Shown piece by piece: positions 44,702-54,094 of a stretch of 64,000 bases of DNA (the stretch's first letter is position 1; every line of letters starts with the position of its first letter). Origin of the DNA: Methylotenera_A sp040387515 (lineage in GTDB: Bacteria > Pseudomonadota > Gammaproteobacteria > Burkholderiales > Methylophilaceae); the NCBI GenBank assembly GCA_040387515.1, contig JAZKDP010000009.1:14845-78844 (forward strand). The letters are read 5' to 3'. Below the pieces are notes generated by a model. The model had not been told where the DNA came from, did not search any database, and saw nothing but the letters and a program-made list of their open reading frames with translations. The position numbers were made by a program, and so were the translations under genes.

Positions 44702-44822
44702 CTTTACCTATGGTTTGTTTATGTAAATTTGAGTACTGCAGAATTGAAAGCTAACAACTATGACAAGCAGTTAAAGTGATAAATCCAAATGAAAAGGAAT
44801 GACATGCTTAGTAACTACATAA

Positions 44823-45011
44823 TTAGTTGGGCTCGTCTTCAGGTTCTGGAGGTAAGTTATCAGGGATTTTGTAATTTTCATTCGCCCAATCACCTAAATC
44901 AATCATCTTGCATCGCTCTGAGCAAAAAGGTCGGAATTTATTGTTGAGACTATATTCGCTAAGTTTTTTACAATTTGGACAGGCAACTAAACGGGTTTTT
45001 ACATCAGACAT
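44823..45011 (-). CDS. yacG: DNA gyrase inhibitor YacG
   Basis: A 62-residue zinc protein that binds GyrB in E. coli. Four cysteines, CPNCKK and FCSERC, form the zinc site; MIDLGDWANENYKIP and an acidic Pro-rich tail complete the family pattern. It is the last gene of the pilD-coaE-zapD-yacG group. Confidence 0.93.
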   Translation of the reverse strand: MSDVKTRLVACPNCKKLSEYSLNNKFRPFCSERCKMIDLGDWANENYKIPDNLPPEPEDEPN

Positions 45012-45074
45012 TTCAAGCTAACTTTTAAAATTGATATCGGAATCGATATTAAGCGTTAAAGATTATATCAAAAC

Positions 45075-45833
45075 CTAGAGATTACATAGAGTCATCGTGA
45101 AATCGATGGCGTGGTCGCATTGCCTAGGTTTTTGCACAAAATCTAAACCGTTAAAACGCACGTTAATGGCGTATTTGTTGGCGCTCACTTCAGGAAAGCA
45201 GGGGCAATCATCATCCACTTGAATAATTAGCATTTGTGCTGGTTTAGCGCCGCCTAGCATTTGCTGGAAAAAGCCATGATCCGCATGATGGATAGAAGCT
45301 GTACCGCTACCGCGCAATATATGCAGTATGGTTTTAATGGCATCGTACATGGGCATTAATTTGGTCAGCCAGCCATCAAAATCTTGTTTGCGCTTTGTGC
45401 TTTCAAGATTTAACCAGTGATGATACGACGGTAAATCAAATTGACATACGCCGCCAGGGATGTTCACGCGCTGCTTAATGCTCATCAGCCATTCATTTTC
45501 ACGTAAATGTTGGCCTAGTTTTAGGCTGTCGCTACGTAACGTGGTGGAGCATGCGCCAATTTGTTTGAGTATTTTATCTAACACCGCTTCAGCAATGACA
45601 GGATTGCCACGTAGATTTTGCATGGCCAACCTTTGGCGGTCTAACTCCTGCACTAAATCCATTTTAAGATCAGCGCGATCGATAATGTCCAACATTTGTA
45701 ACAGGGAAATGAGCGCGCTATGGTGGTTGTGCTGATGACCAGCATCCACGTTGAGCAAGACTTTTGAGAAGAGATCTTCTAATCTCAAAAGTGTGCGTAT
45801 ACGTTCATTAAAAGGAAATTCGTAGCTAGACAT
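45075..45833 (-). CDS. zapD: Cell division protein ZapD
   Basis: FtsZ-bundling protein of the Z ring (DUF1342). The 252 residues begin YEFPFNERIRTLLRLEDLF, the family hallmark, with the helical core (DLVQELDRQRLAMQNLRGNP) and the beta domain ending NVRFNGLDFVQKPRQC. It lies 48 bases after coaE in the conserved order. Confidence 0.95.
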   Translation of the reverse strand: MSSYEFPFNERIRTLLRLEDLFSKVLLNVDAGHQHNHHSALISLLQMLDIIDRADLKMDLVQELDRQRLAMQNLRGNPVIAEAVLDKILKQIGACSTTLRSDSLKLGQHLRENEWLMSIKQRVNIPGGVCQFDLPSYHHWLNLESTKRKQDFDGWLTKLMPMYDAIKTILHILRGSGTASIHHADHGFFQQMLGGAKPAQMLIIQVDDDCPCFPEVSANKYAINVRFNGLDFVQKPRQCDHAIDFTMTLCNL

Positions 45834-45881
45834 CGTAGCGTATATAAAGTCTGCTTACTTATAATAGTAAATTGAGGTGAA

Positions 45882-46499
45882 TTATGAGATTGTTTTGCTA
45901 AGTATGCAAGTATTAATGTATTTTTCATGAATCAGAATTATTTTTTCGCGCAATTTATCAACATTTTCGTTATTTTCAATCACGTCATTCGCTAATTTAA
46001 TACGTTGTTTTCGCGATGTTTGCGCTTTGATAATTTGCATGATTTGTGATTCAGGCAAGTTGCTGCGTTTTTTGACCCGCGCAATCTGTATTTGTTCATC
46101 ACAATCGATGACTAGGATGCGATTAATATGGGGTGAGTAACGTGGACTCTCAAATAGAAGCGGTATCACTAAAATTTGATACGGTGCATTTGTATTTTGC
46201 TGCAATTGCGTGATGGCCTCATCATAAATAACTGGGTGTAAAATGGCATTCAATTTTGCTAACGCGTTTTGATCGGAAAAAATCAAATCTCGCATGGCTG
46301 AACGGTTCAGCGCACCATCTGGCGTAATGTATTGATTGCCAAAATTAGCCGCCAGAACGTTAATTAATGGCTGGTTTGCCGAAGTTAATTGATGCGAAAT
46401 CGCATCTACATCGGTAATTGGCACACCGAGTTCTGCAAATATTTTTGCGGCTTCTGATTTCCCACTACCAATTCCACCTGTTAACGCTACAACAAACAT
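45882..46499 (-). CDS. coaE: Dephospho-CoA kinase
   Basis: Last step of coenzyme A synthesis. The 205 residues have the P-loop GGIGSGKSEAA, VPITDVDAISHQL with the CoA-site Asp, the LFESPRYSPHINRILVIDCDEQIQ block and the lid region RVKKRSNLPESQIMQIIKAQ. Located 14 bases after pilD. Confidence 0.96.
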   Translation of the reverse strand: MFVVALTGGIGSGKSEAAKIFAELGVPITDVDAISHQLTSANQPLINVLAANFGNQYITPDGALNRSAMRDLIFSDQNALAKLNAILHPVIYDEAITQLQQNTNAPYQILVIPLLFESPRYSPHINRILVIDCDEQIQIARVKKRSNLPESQIMQIIKAQTSRKQRIKLANDVIENNENVDKLREKIILIHEKYINTCILSKTIS

Positions 46500-46513
46500 T
46501 ATTTAGCCAATAT

Positions 46514-47416
46514 TCAATGTGGCAGATAAAAGCTGGCTAACTGCTGCCCTAAAAATAGTGCCGCAATGCCGCCAAGTGCTAAAAATGGACCGAAGGGGAT
46601 GGCGGTATTGCGACCTTTTCCTTTGAATAAAATGAGTCCAATGCCAATCAGTGCCCCTGCTACCGAGCTTAATAGAATGACTGCAGGCAATATTTGCCAG
46701 CCAAACCAAGCGCCAATTGCGGCGAGCAATTTAAAATCGCCGTATCCCATTCCTTCTTTGCCTGTGACGAGTTTAAATAACCAAAAAACAAGCCATAAAA
46801 TCATATAACCAGCCATTGCACCAATAACGGCTGATTGTAAATCGGTAAATCCAGTATTTAAATTAAATAAAAGCCCTAGCCAAAGTAGAGGCAGGACGAT
46901 GTCATCTGGCAACAAAAAAGTGTCTAGATCGATAAATGTTAAGGCGATGAGCGCAAAGACAAAAGCAAATATAAAAAGCGTTGCCTCATTGTAGCCATAA
47001 ACATACGCGGCTGTGCCAATTAGAGCGCCAGTTAACGCTTCTATTAAAGGGTAGCGCATGCTGATTTTAGTTTTGCAGCCTTTGCATTTTCCGCCCAATA
47101 TTAGGTAGCTCACTATGGGAATATTTTCTAGGGCACTAATCTTATGCCCACATTTGGGGCAGGCAGAGCGCGGCGTGACGATGTTATATTTTGGTGATTG
47201 AGGTGATACGTTTAATTCAGCTTCGTTTAAATTTTCTGCTAAGGCTTGCCGTTGCAGAAAATACGCTTCTTCTGCATTCTCCATCATGATGGGTAGGCGG
47301 TGAATCACTACGTTTAAAAAACTGCCGATCATCAGGCCAAATATAACCGAAAGGGTCACAAAAACAGTGGGTTCGGTATGGAGTAAATCAGACAATGGCA
47401 TTAAAAAATCAAACAT
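46514..47416 (-). CDS. pilD: Prepilin peptidase / N-methyltransferase
   Basis: Integral membrane aspartic protease that cleaves and methylates type IV prepilins and pseudopilins. The 300 residues contain the zinc-binding CPKCGHK...KCKGCK motif in the first cytoplasmic loop (about 80-115), the catalytic Asp pair in FIDLDTFLLPD and GYGDFKLLAAIGAW, and eight predicted membrane helices. No pilin gene lies in this window; the substrates must be elsewhere. Confidence 0.96.
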   Translation of the reverse strand: MFDFLMPLSDLLHTEPTVFVTLSVIFGLMIGSFLNVVIHRLPIMMENAEEAYFLQRQALAENLNEAELNVSPQSPKYNIVTPRSACPKCGHKISALENIPIVSYLILGGKCKGCKTKISMRYPLIEALTGALIGTAAYVYGYNEATLFIFAFVFALIALTFIDLDTFLLPDDIVLPLLWLGLLFNLNTGFTDLQSAVIGAMAGYMILWLVFWLFKLVTGKEGMGYGDFKLLAAIGAWFGWQILPAVILLSSVAGALIGIGLILFKGKGRNTAIPFGPFLALGGIAALFLGQQLASFYLPH

Positions 47417-47638
47417 ACTTACCCCAAGAGCCCTTAAAAGTTGATGTAAACTAACACAATCATCGCATCGTTAAAGAAACTGTGCAACTTTGCCTAAACT
47501 GTGGCGTTAATATTGCTTGAAGTATTTATAAAGAATATTAAGGTTAATGCAATTCAATCCTGAATGTAGGCGACTTGAATTTGAGTTAATTGACACCATT
47601 TAATGTTGGAATGATGATGTAAGTGTTTAGGAAATAAT

Positions 47639-48046
47639 ATGACCAATCAAAAAGAATCACAATTAAATATTAAAGAACTCGTTGAGTTAAATGGCATTAA
47701 CCATCCCGCTTGGGATGAACCGATTATTTGCCGCGTAGAAGTAGACTTGCCAGGCTGGTTAAAGCAACTAACGGGCGGCAAACAATGGGAAGTGTACGGC
47801 GAAGATGAGGAGGAAACATGCATTAGTTTTGCGTTACGCGAATTGCATGACCATGCATCTGCTCGTGCAAAAGACAAAGTCAACGCAGCTAAATTGGCGG
47901 AAGTGACGCTATATCACAACGGTTATGCGGTGGTAGATGTGGATGGAAAAGCCTTGTTTGATGGCACACTAACTAACGGTACCAGTGATTGTGCGCATTT
48001 AAGCTATTTTCATGCGGAAAGTGGCGAGCCGATTACGTTGAATTGA
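47639..48046 (+). CDS. Conserved protein of unknown function (135 residues)
   Basis: Soluble acidic protein without signal peptide. Visible features are an acid cluster (YGEDEEETCIS), a His/Ala helix (LRELHDHASARAKDK) and a beta-rich C-terminal half (VTLYHNGYAVVDVDGKALFDGTL). I do not recognise the family. AGGA precedes the ATG. It is isolated between the divergent pilD promoter and the convergent ispB gene. Confidence 0.7.
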   Translation: MTNQKESQLNIKELVELNGINHPAWDEPIICRVEVDLPGWLKQLTGGKQWEVYGEDEEETCISFALRELHDHASARAKDKVNAAKLAEVTLYHNGYAVVDVDGKALFDGTLTNGTSDCAHLSYFHAESGEPITLN

Positions 48047-48084
48047 TTTTATAATCGATAGCTGACGTTTAAGCTTGATTGCGT

Positions 48085-49065
48085 TTAATAAGACCGTTCA
48101 ACCGCAAAAGCCGCTAAATCTATTAACGCCTTTTTGTAAATAGAATCTGGTAGATGCGCAATTGCCGCACAGCCTTCTTCCGATTCTGATTTAGCTAAAT
48201 TTAATACATACTCGCTGGCGTTAGTGGTTTTTACCGCGGCAAGTACCGCATCCAAATTTTCTAGGCCGCCCAGTTGTATGGCTTTGCGCACAATGGCGGC
48301 ATTTTCTGGTGTACTTTTGTGCATAGCGTACAGTAAAGGTAATGTCGGCTTGCCTTCACTTAAGTCATCGCCTAAATTTTTGCCAATTTTTGCCACGTCA
48401 CCGCTTAAGTCCAGCACGTCATCGACCAACTGAAAAGCCGTGCCAAGTTTCATACCATAAAGCGCAAGTGCATCTTCATCTTCACGGCTGGCGTTATTGA
48501 TTACCGCGCCTAGGCGCATGGCGGCTTCAAATAATTTTGCCGTTTTGTAATGAATCACTTTTATATATTGCTGTTCGGTAATCTCTGCATTGTGAATGTT
48601 CAGCAATTGCAGCACTTCACCCTCGGCAATCACATTAGTCGCCTGAGATAGAATGTCCATCACACGCATGTTTTTTAATTGCACCATCATTTGGAATGCG
48701 CGTGAATATAGAAAGTCGCCTACTAATACACTCGCTGCATTGCCAAAAAGATGATTTGCGGTGCTTTTGCCGCGACGCATGGCTGATTCATCCACCACAT
48801 CATCGTGCAGTAATGTAGCAGTGTGAATAAACTCTACGATAGCAGCAAGCTCATGGTGGTGTGATTGGATGGAGCCGAAAATGCCAGCAGATAGCAGCAC
48901 TAGTGAAGGTCGCAATCGTTTGCCGCCACCATTGATAATGTGTTCGCCAATGGTGTTAATCAGGCTAACTTCAGAATAAAGTGAGTTGCGAATAACAGTG
49001 TCGACCGCTTGCATGTCAAGCGAGATTGAAGATTGAATAGGGTTTAAAGCCACACGATGCGCCAA
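48085..49065 (-). CDS. ispB: Octaprenyl diphosphate synthase
   Basis: Trans-prenyltransferase that makes the ubiquinone side chain. The 326 residues have GGGKRLRPSLVLLSA, the first Asp-rich motif LLHDDVVDESAMRRGK and the second FQLVDDVLDLSGD, with GKPTLPLLYAM after it. Chain length (C40) is inferred from its position divergent to rplU-rpmA, where ispB sits in E. coli and relatives. Confidence 0.95.
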   Translation of the reverse strand: MAHRVALNPIQSSISLDMQAVDTVIRNSLYSEVSLINTIGEHIINGGGKRLRPSLVLLSAGIFGSIQSHHHELAAIVEFIHTATLLHDDVVDESAMRRGKSTANHLFGNAASVLVGDFLYSRAFQMMVQLKNMRVMDILSQATNVIAEGEVLQLLNIHNAEITEQQYIKVIHYKTAKLFEAAMRLGAVINNASREDEDALALYGMKLGTAFQLVDDVLDLSGDVAKIGKNLGDDLSEGKPTLPLLYAMHKSTPENAAIVRKAIQLGGLENLDAVLAAVKTTNASEYVLNLAKSESEEGCAAIAHLPDSIYKKALIDLAAFAVERSY

Positions 49066-49169
49066 TAATAAAAAGCTAATATAATTGCTATTATTTTAAC
49101 ACAGGCAATCGCGGTCCATATTCAAGACTTTCAATGAATTCATCATCACGAATAATTGTGATTTAAGGT

Positions 49170-49197
49170 TTGCAATGTGTCTTAATTTAAGTATAAT
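49170..49197 (+). promoter_or_regulatory. Promoter of rplU-rpmA
   Basis: A -35 of TTGCAA (49170-49175), a 16-base spacer and a consensus TATAAT -10 (49192-49197), which places the transcript start about 33 bases before the rplU ATG. This is a near-consensus sigma-70 promoter, expected for ribosomal protein genes. Confidence 0.75.
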
Positions 49198-49236
49198 GCG
49201 CGATTCATTTGAACGTGTCGAAGCAAGGTCAAAACC

Positions 49237-49602
49237 ATGTACGCAGTAATTAAAACAGGTGGCAAACAATACAAAGTAATTGCCGGTGAGAGAATTAAAG
49301 TAGAAAAAATCGTTGGTGATGTTGGCGCAACAGTTGTTATCGACAAAGTGTTGATGATTTCTGACGCAGCAAACACAACGATTGGTGCACCTTTAATTGC
49401 TGGTGCAACAGTGAGCGCAACAGTGCTTTCACATGGCCGTGCAGACAAGGTGATGATTTTTAAATTTCGCCGTCGTAAACACTACCGTAAAACGCAAGGC
49501 CATCGCCAAAGCTTCACAGAGATTCAAATTGGTGAAATTTTAGCAGCAGGTGCTTCTGCGCCAAAAGCAGCAAAAGCCAAAGCGCCTAAAGCGGCAGAAT
49601 AA
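49237..49602 (+). CDS. rplU: 50S ribosomal protein L21
   Basis: 121 residues: MYAVIKTGGKQYKVIAGE, then FKFRRRKHYRKTQGHRQSFTEIQI, both hallmark. The usual L21 ends near residue 103; here an Ala/Lys/Pro tail (ASAPKAAKAKAPKAAE) extends it. AAGG precedes the ATG. It is the first gene of rplU-rpmA. Confidence 0.98.
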   Translation: MYAVIKTGGKQYKVIAGERIKVEKIVGDVGATVVIDKVLMISDAANTTIGAPLIAGATVSATVLSHGRADKVMIFKFRRRKHYRKTQGHRQSFTEIQIGEILAAGASAPKAAKAKAPKAAE

Positions 49603-49663
49603 CTGAACTTTGAATATAAAACCGTGAATTTATTAAATTCACTGAAGAATTAAAGGATTAATC

Positions 49664-49921
49664 ATGGCACACAAAAAAGCAGGCGGTAGTTCACGTAACG
49701 GTCGCGATTCACACTCACAACGTTTAGGCGTTAAAGCATTTGGCGAAACAGTTGTTTCAGCTGGCAGCATTATTGTGCGTCAACGCGGCACTAAAATGCA
49801 CGCTGGCGAAAACGTTGGCATGGGTAAAGATCACACATTGTTTGCAAAAATTGAAGGTAAAGTAACTTTTGCGATTAAAGGTGCGTTAAAACGCCATACT
49901 GTAAGCATTGTTGCAGTTTAA
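49664..49921 (+). CDS. rpmA: 50S ribosomal protein L27
   Basis: 85 residues beginning MAHKKAGGSSRNGRDSHSQR, whose N-terminus reaches the peptidyl-transferase centre, followed by GSIIVRQRGTKMHAGENVGMGKDHTL. Normal length. A terminator follows 19 bases after the stop. Confidence 0.98.
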   Translation: MAHKKAGGSSRNGRDSHSQRLGVKAFGETVVSAGSIIVRQRGTKMHAGENVGMGKDHTLFAKIEGKVTFAIKGALKRHTVSIVAV

Positions 49922-49940
49922 ATTTAAGTAATATTATTAA

Positions 49941-49968
49941 AGCCTCATCGTTTGATGGGGCTTTTTTA
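49941..49968 (+). terminator. Rho-independent terminator after rpmA
   Basis: Stem AGCCTCATC / GATGGGGCT (one G-U pair) with loop GTTT, followed by TTTTT. It separates rplU-rpmA from obgE, although partial read-through is likely because obgE is usually linked to them. Confidence 0.85.
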
Positions 49969-50033
49969 TTTGGTACACTCTAATTATCTGGTAAGCCTGC
50001 ATTTGGTACGCTCTATTATTTGGTCTGCCTTAC
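49968..50033. repeat. Two imperfect tandem 33-bp units before obgE
   Basis: Unit 1 (49968-50000) and unit 2 (50001-50033) both begin ATTTGGTACRCTCTA and contain a TTATYTGGT core followed by a pyrimidine/GCCT segment. A shortened third copy (CGGTACACAC) precedes the obgE ATG at 50053. The repeats lie in the leader of obgE. Confidence 0.65.
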
Positions 50034-50052
50034 ACTCGGTACACACTAAGCT

Positions 50053-51120
50053 ATGAAATTTATTGATGAAGCAACGATTAAAGTCTACGCAGGCGATGGC
50101 GGCAACGGTGTTGCCACGTTTAGGCGCGAAAAATATGAGCCAATGGGCGGACCTAACGGCGGCGATGGTGGTAAAGGCGGTTCAATTTATGCAATCGCTG
50201 ATCGCAATATTAATACCTTGGTCGATTATCGCTACACGCGTACGTTCAGAGGGCAGCGCGGCGAAAATGGTCGCGGCGCGGAATGTTACGGCGCAAAAGG
50301 TGAAGATACGGTTTTACGCGTGCCTGTCGGCACGGTAATTTCTGATAAAGCCACAGAGCGTATGATTGTTGATTTAGATACACATGGCCGCAAAGTGTTG
50401 CTGGCAAAAGGTGGTAACAACGGTTTAGGTAATGTGCATTTTAAATCTTCTATCAACCGCTCACCGCGTCAATGTACTAAAGGCGAGCCAGGCGAAGAGT
50501 TTGAGCTTTATATGGAGCTTAAAGTGTTAGCCGATGTTGGTTTGCTGGGCATGCCGAATGCCGGTAAATCGACATTCATTCGTTCCGTTTCTGCTGCAAA
50601 ACCAAAAGTTGCTGATTATCCTTTCACCACATTGCATCCTAATTTGGGTGTCGTACGAGTAGATGCAGAGCGCAGCTTTGTGATTGCTGATGTGCCTGGT
50701 TTGATTGAAGGTGCGGCAGAAGGTGCAGGCCTAGGACATCAGTTTTTACGCCATTTAGCGCGTACTTCACTACTTTTACATCTGGTGGATATTGCACCGT
50801 TTGATGAAGCTACTGACCCTGTTGCCGAGGCCAAGGCGATTGTGAATGAGCTTAAAAAGTATGATGAAGAGCTATACAACAAGCCGCGTTGGTTGGTGTT
50901 GAACAAGACCGATATGCTGCAAGATAGCAAAGATGTCGTGAAGAAATTCGTTAAAGATTACGGCTGGAAAGGTCCTGTATTTGCGATTTCTGCCATTAGT
51001 GGCGTTGGTTGCAAAGAGCTGACTTACGCGATGATGGATCATTTGGACGAAGTAAAAAAAGCCGTACTTGAAAGTGATACAACAGAACAAGCTGAAAATG
51101 AGCCAATCATTACTGAATAA
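50053..51120 (+). CDS. obgE: GTPase ObgE/CgtA
   Basis: Ribosome-associated GTPase of 50S assembly and growth control. The 355 residues have the Gly-rich Obg fold (about 1-158; GGPNGGDGGKGGSIY, GENGRGAECYGAKGED) and a G domain with G1 GMPNAGKST, G3 DVPGLIEGA, G4 NKTD and G5 SAISG. A short acidic C-terminal tail ends the protein. It overlaps the likely proB start by 23 bases. Confidence 0.97.
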   Translation: MKFIDEATIKVYAGDGGNGVATFRREKYEPMGGPNGGDGGKGGSIYAIADRNINTLVDYRYTRTFRGQRGENGRGAECYGAKGEDTVLRVPVGTVISDKATERMIVDLDTHGRKVLLAKGGNNGLGNVHFKSSINRSPRQCTKGEPGEEFELYMELKVLADVGLLGMPNAGKSTFIRSVSAAKPKVADYPFTTLHPNLGVVRVDAERSFVIADVPGLIEGAAEGAGLGHQFLRHLARTSLLLHLVDIAPFDEATDPVAEAKAIVNELKKYDEELYNKPRWLVLNKTDMLQDSKDVVKKFVKDYGWKGPVFAISAISGVGCKELTYAMMDHLDEVKKAVLESDTTEQAENEPIITE

Positions 51121-52219
51121 TACCAAGACTTTGATAGTAAAAGTCGGCTCTAGCCTCGTCACTAATAATGGCGAGGGTTTAGATAGAGCCGCGATTGCTG
51201 CTTGGGCTGAACAAATCAGCGCGCTGGTTAAACAAGGTAAGCAAGTCGTGTTGGTTTCAAGCGGCGCGGTGGCAGAGGGCATGCAACGGCTCGGCTGGAA
51301 AAAGCGTCCGGTAGAAGTGAACGAACTGCAAGCCGCTGCGGCTGTGGGTCAAATGGGTTTAGTGCAAATGTATGAAAGTTGCTTTGCGCTACACGGTTTG
51401 CACACCGCACAAATATTACTTACCCACGATGATTTGGCCGATAGAAAACGGTACTTAAATGCGCGCAGCACATTAAAAACCCTGCTGGCTTTAAACGTAA
51501 TTCCGATTATTAACGAGAACGATACGGTAGTGACGGAAGAGATTCGTTTTGGTGATAACGACACCTTGGCCGCACTGGTTGCCAACTTGATTGAGGCCGA
51601 CACACTGGTGATATTAACCGATCAGCAAGGGCTTTACTCTGCTGACCCACGCAAAGATAAAACGGCACAATTTATCAATTTTGAGACTGCTGGAAATCTT
51701 GATTTGGAAAAAATGGCTGGTGGCGCTGGCAGCAATGTTGGCACTGGTGGCATGTTAACTAAGATATTGGCAGCAAAACGTGCAGCTAAAAGTGGCGCAC
51801 ATACGATTATTGCATCGGGCCGTGAGCCAGATGTGTTGCTTCGTTTAAGCGCAGGAGAAGCGATTGGCACGCATTTAAAAGCCACGCAAATGAAAACGCT
51901 GGCAAAAAAACAATGGTTGGCTGATCATTTGCGCTTGGGCGGACAGTTGGTGCTAGATGATGGTGCGGTAAAAGTGCTAAAAACAGACGGTAAAAGTTTA
52001 CTGCCAATTGGCGTGATTGATGTGCAAGGTAATTTTGAACGTGGTGATGTGGTTTCCTGTGTGAATGAGTCTGGCATTGAAGTGGCGCGTGGTATCGTTA
52101 ATTATAATTCGAGCGATACTCGGCGCATTAAACGTAAAGCCAGCAGTGAAATTGAATCTATTTTGGGTTATGTAGAAGAGTCAGAGTTAATCCATCGAGA
52201 CAATATGATATTGCTTTAG
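51098..52219 (+). CDS. proB: Glutamate 5-kinase
   Basis: First step of proline synthesis. From the ATG at 51098 (MSQSLLNNTKTLIVKVGSSL) the protein has 373 residues: an amino-acid kinase domain (about 1-260; VLVSSGAVAEGM, INENDTVVTEEIRFGDNDTLAALVA, GTGGMLTKILAAK) and a C-terminal PUA domain (about 280-373). An upstream TTG would add ten residues. The start lies inside obgE, so the two are coupled, the common betaproteobacterial order. Confidence 0.95.
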   Translation: MSQSLLNNTKTLIVKVGSSLVTNNGEGLDRAAIAAWAEQISALVKQGKQVVLVSSGAVAEGMQRLGWKKRPVEVNELQAAAAVGQMGLVQMYESCFALHGLHTAQILLTHDDLADRKRYLNARSTLKTLLALNVIPIINENDTVVTEEIRFGDNDTLAALVANLIEADTLVILTDQQGLYSADPRKDKTAQFINFETAGNLDLEKMAGGAGSNVGTGGMLTKILAAKRAAKSGAHTIIASGREPDVLLRLSAGEAIGTHLKATQMKTLAKKQWLADHLRLGGQLVLDDGAVKVLKTDGKSLLPIGVIDVQGNFERGDVVSCVNESGIEVARGIVNYNSSDTRRIKRKASSEIESILGYVEESELIHRDNMILL

Positions 52220-52314
52220 CAATATCAATTGCGGTGTAGGCTAACCTTTAGGTTAAGCGAACGAAGAGAGCGGCCGAAACCATAATTTAATCATTATTGA
52301 GTGAGAGTATTGGA

Positions 52315-52809
52315 ATGAGTAAACCTTTAGTAGCCATTGTTATGGGCTCCGACAGCGATTGGCCGGTGATGAAAAATGCCGCGCAAATGTTGGCGGATTT
52401 TGGAGTGCCTTACGATGCTAAAGTGGTTTCTGCGCATCGCACGCCTGATTTAATGTTTGAATTTGCAGAAAATGCACATAAACAAGGCTATCAAATCATC
52501 ATCGCCGGAGCAGGCGGCGCCGCACATTTGCCAGGGATGGTCGCAGCTAAAACCACATTGCCAGTGTTGGGTGTGCCTGTGCCAAGTAAACATTTGCAAG
52601 GACAAGACTCTTTGCTGTCTATTGTGCAGATGCCAAAAGGCATCCCTGTTGCGACTTTTGCAATTGGCGATGCTGGCGCAGCAAATGCTGGCTTGTTTGC
52701 AGTATCTATTTTGGCAAATCATGATGCGAACTTGGCGAAGAAGTTGGCAGAATTCAGAATAAAACAAAGTGATAAAGTGCATGCCATGGAGTTAAGTGAG
52801 AAACCATGA
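52315..52809 (+). CDS. purE: N5-carboxyaminoimidazole ribonucleotide mutase
   Basis: Converts N5-CAIR to CAIR in purine synthesis. The 164 residues show MGSDSDWPVM, VVSAHRTPDLM, AGAGGAAHLPGMVAAKTTLPV and the SLLSIVQMPKGIPVATFAI block. The ATG at 52315 gives the normal N-terminus; a TTG at 52297 would add six residues. Its stop overlaps the purK start by 4 bases. Confidence 0.96.
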   Translation: MSKPLVAIVMGSDSDWPVMKNAAQMLADFGVPYDAKVVSAHRTPDLMFEFAENAHKQGYQIIIAGAGGAAHLPGMVAAKTTLPVLGVPVPSKHLQGQDSLLSIVQMPKGIPVATFAIGDAGAANAGLFAVSILANHDANLAKKLAEFRIKQSDKVHAMELSEKP

Positions 52810-53993
52810 GCAACAGCCAAGTGAATCTAAATCATAAGAATCTGTCGCAAGAAAAATCGATTAAAGTCATTAGCCCGCCAGCGATGTTAGGCATGTTAGG
52901 CGGTGGACAATTAGGCCGTTTTTTTGTGATTGCCGCACATGAAATGGGTTACAAAGTAACCGTACTTGACCCAGATAAAAATAGCCCGGCAGGAAAAATA
53001 GCAGATGTGCATTTGTGTGCGACTTACGATGATGCTACCGCGCTTAAAATAATGGCAGACACTTGTGCCGCCGTGACAACCGAATTTGAAAATGTGCCAG
53101 CCGCTACATTAGAAAAATTAGCTGAATCAACGATTGTGCGACCGAATGCGCAATGTGTGGCTATCGCACAAAATCGTGTATTGGAAAAAAACTTCATTAA
53201 GCAAGCTGGATTGCCAGTTGCACCATTTGCCGTCATTAATAATGTGGCTGATTTGCCTAGCGATGGTAGTGAGTTGTATCCTGCGATTTTGAAAGTGGCG
53301 CGTTTTGGTTACGATGGCAAAGGCCAGGCACGAGTAAAAAATCAAACAGAAGCGCAACAAGCGTTTGCCGAATTTAAGCAAGAAGTCTGCGTGTTAGAAC
53401 AAATGTTGCCACTAGATTTGGAAGTTTCAGTCGTATTGGCGCGTGATGCGCAAGGTAATATCGCCGCTTTTCCTACTGTTGAAAATACCCATCTTAATGG
53501 TATTTTAGACATTAGTATTGCGCCAGCCAGATGTTCAGAGGTGATTAAAGCTAATGCACAAGAGATTGCTAAAAAACTCGCGAATCAATTAGACTATGCT
53601 GGCGTGTTGGGAGTGGAATTCTTTGTGGTGGGTAACCAATTGTTGGTCAATGAAATTGCGCCGCGCCCACATAATTCTGGCCATTATACTGTCGATGCCT
53701 GCATAACTAATCAGTTTGAGCAGCAAGTGCGCGTAATGACGGGCTTGGCTTTGGGTAGTGCAAGTTTGCACAGCAATGCGGTGATGGTAAATATCTTAGG
53801 TGACAGCTGGGTAAATGATATTGAGCCTGCTTGGGATAAAGCGTTAGCGCACAATAATTTAAAGTTGCATTTATATGGCAAAGAAGAGCCGCGTAAAGCC
53901 AGGAAAATGGCACATTTCACAGTGATTGGGCAAGACAAGCAATTAGTGTTAAATGCAGCATTGATTGCACGTAGTGAGCTAAATATCGGCTGA
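52806..53993 (+). CDS. purK: N5-carboxyaminoimidazole ribonucleotide synthase
   Basis: ATP-grasp enzyme that makes N5-CAIR from AIR and bicarbonate, the partner of PurE. The 395 residues include GMLGGGQLGRFFVIAAHEMG, ILKVARFGYDGKGQ, VLGVEFFVVGNQLLVNEIAPRPHNSGHYT. The first about 25 residues (SNSQVNLNHKNLSQ) are a nonconserved extension, and an internal start is possible, but the 4-base overlap with purE supports the start given. Confidence 0.95.
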   Translation: MSNSQVNLNHKNLSQEKSIKVISPPAMLGMLGGGQLGRFFVIAAHEMGYKVTVLDPDKNSPAGKIADVHLCATYDDATALKIMADTCAAVTTEFENVPAATLEKLAESTIVRPNAQCVAIAQNRVLEKNFIKQAGLPVAPFAVINNVADLPSDGSELYPAILKVARFGYDGKGQARVKNQTEAQQAFAEFKQEVCVLEQMLPLDLEVSVVLARDAQGNIAAFPTVENTHLNGILDISIAPARCSEVIKANAQEIAKKLANQLDYAGVLGVEFFVVGNQLLVNEIAPRPHNSGHYTVDACITNQFEQQVRVMTGLALGSASLHSNAVMVNILGDSWVNDIEPAWDKALAHNNLKLHLYGKEEPRKARKMAHFTVIGQDKQLVLNAALIARSELNIG

Positions 53994-54041
53994 TTTAATA
54001 TCGATTAATTTGACTAAGTTAATCGGGGTAATTACATTTAC

Positions 54042-54077
54042 AAATAAAAAAGCCTCGCATGCGAGGCTTTTTTATTT
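54042..54077. terminator. Bidirectional terminator between purK and rpsT
   Basis: A fully symmetric 36-base palindrome: arm AAATAAAAAAGCCTCGC, centre AT, then the reverse complement. It lies between the convergent purK and rpsT genes with A and T runs on both sides, so it should serve both. Confidence 0.93.
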
Positions 54078-54094
54078 AATCACTAAAAACTGAC

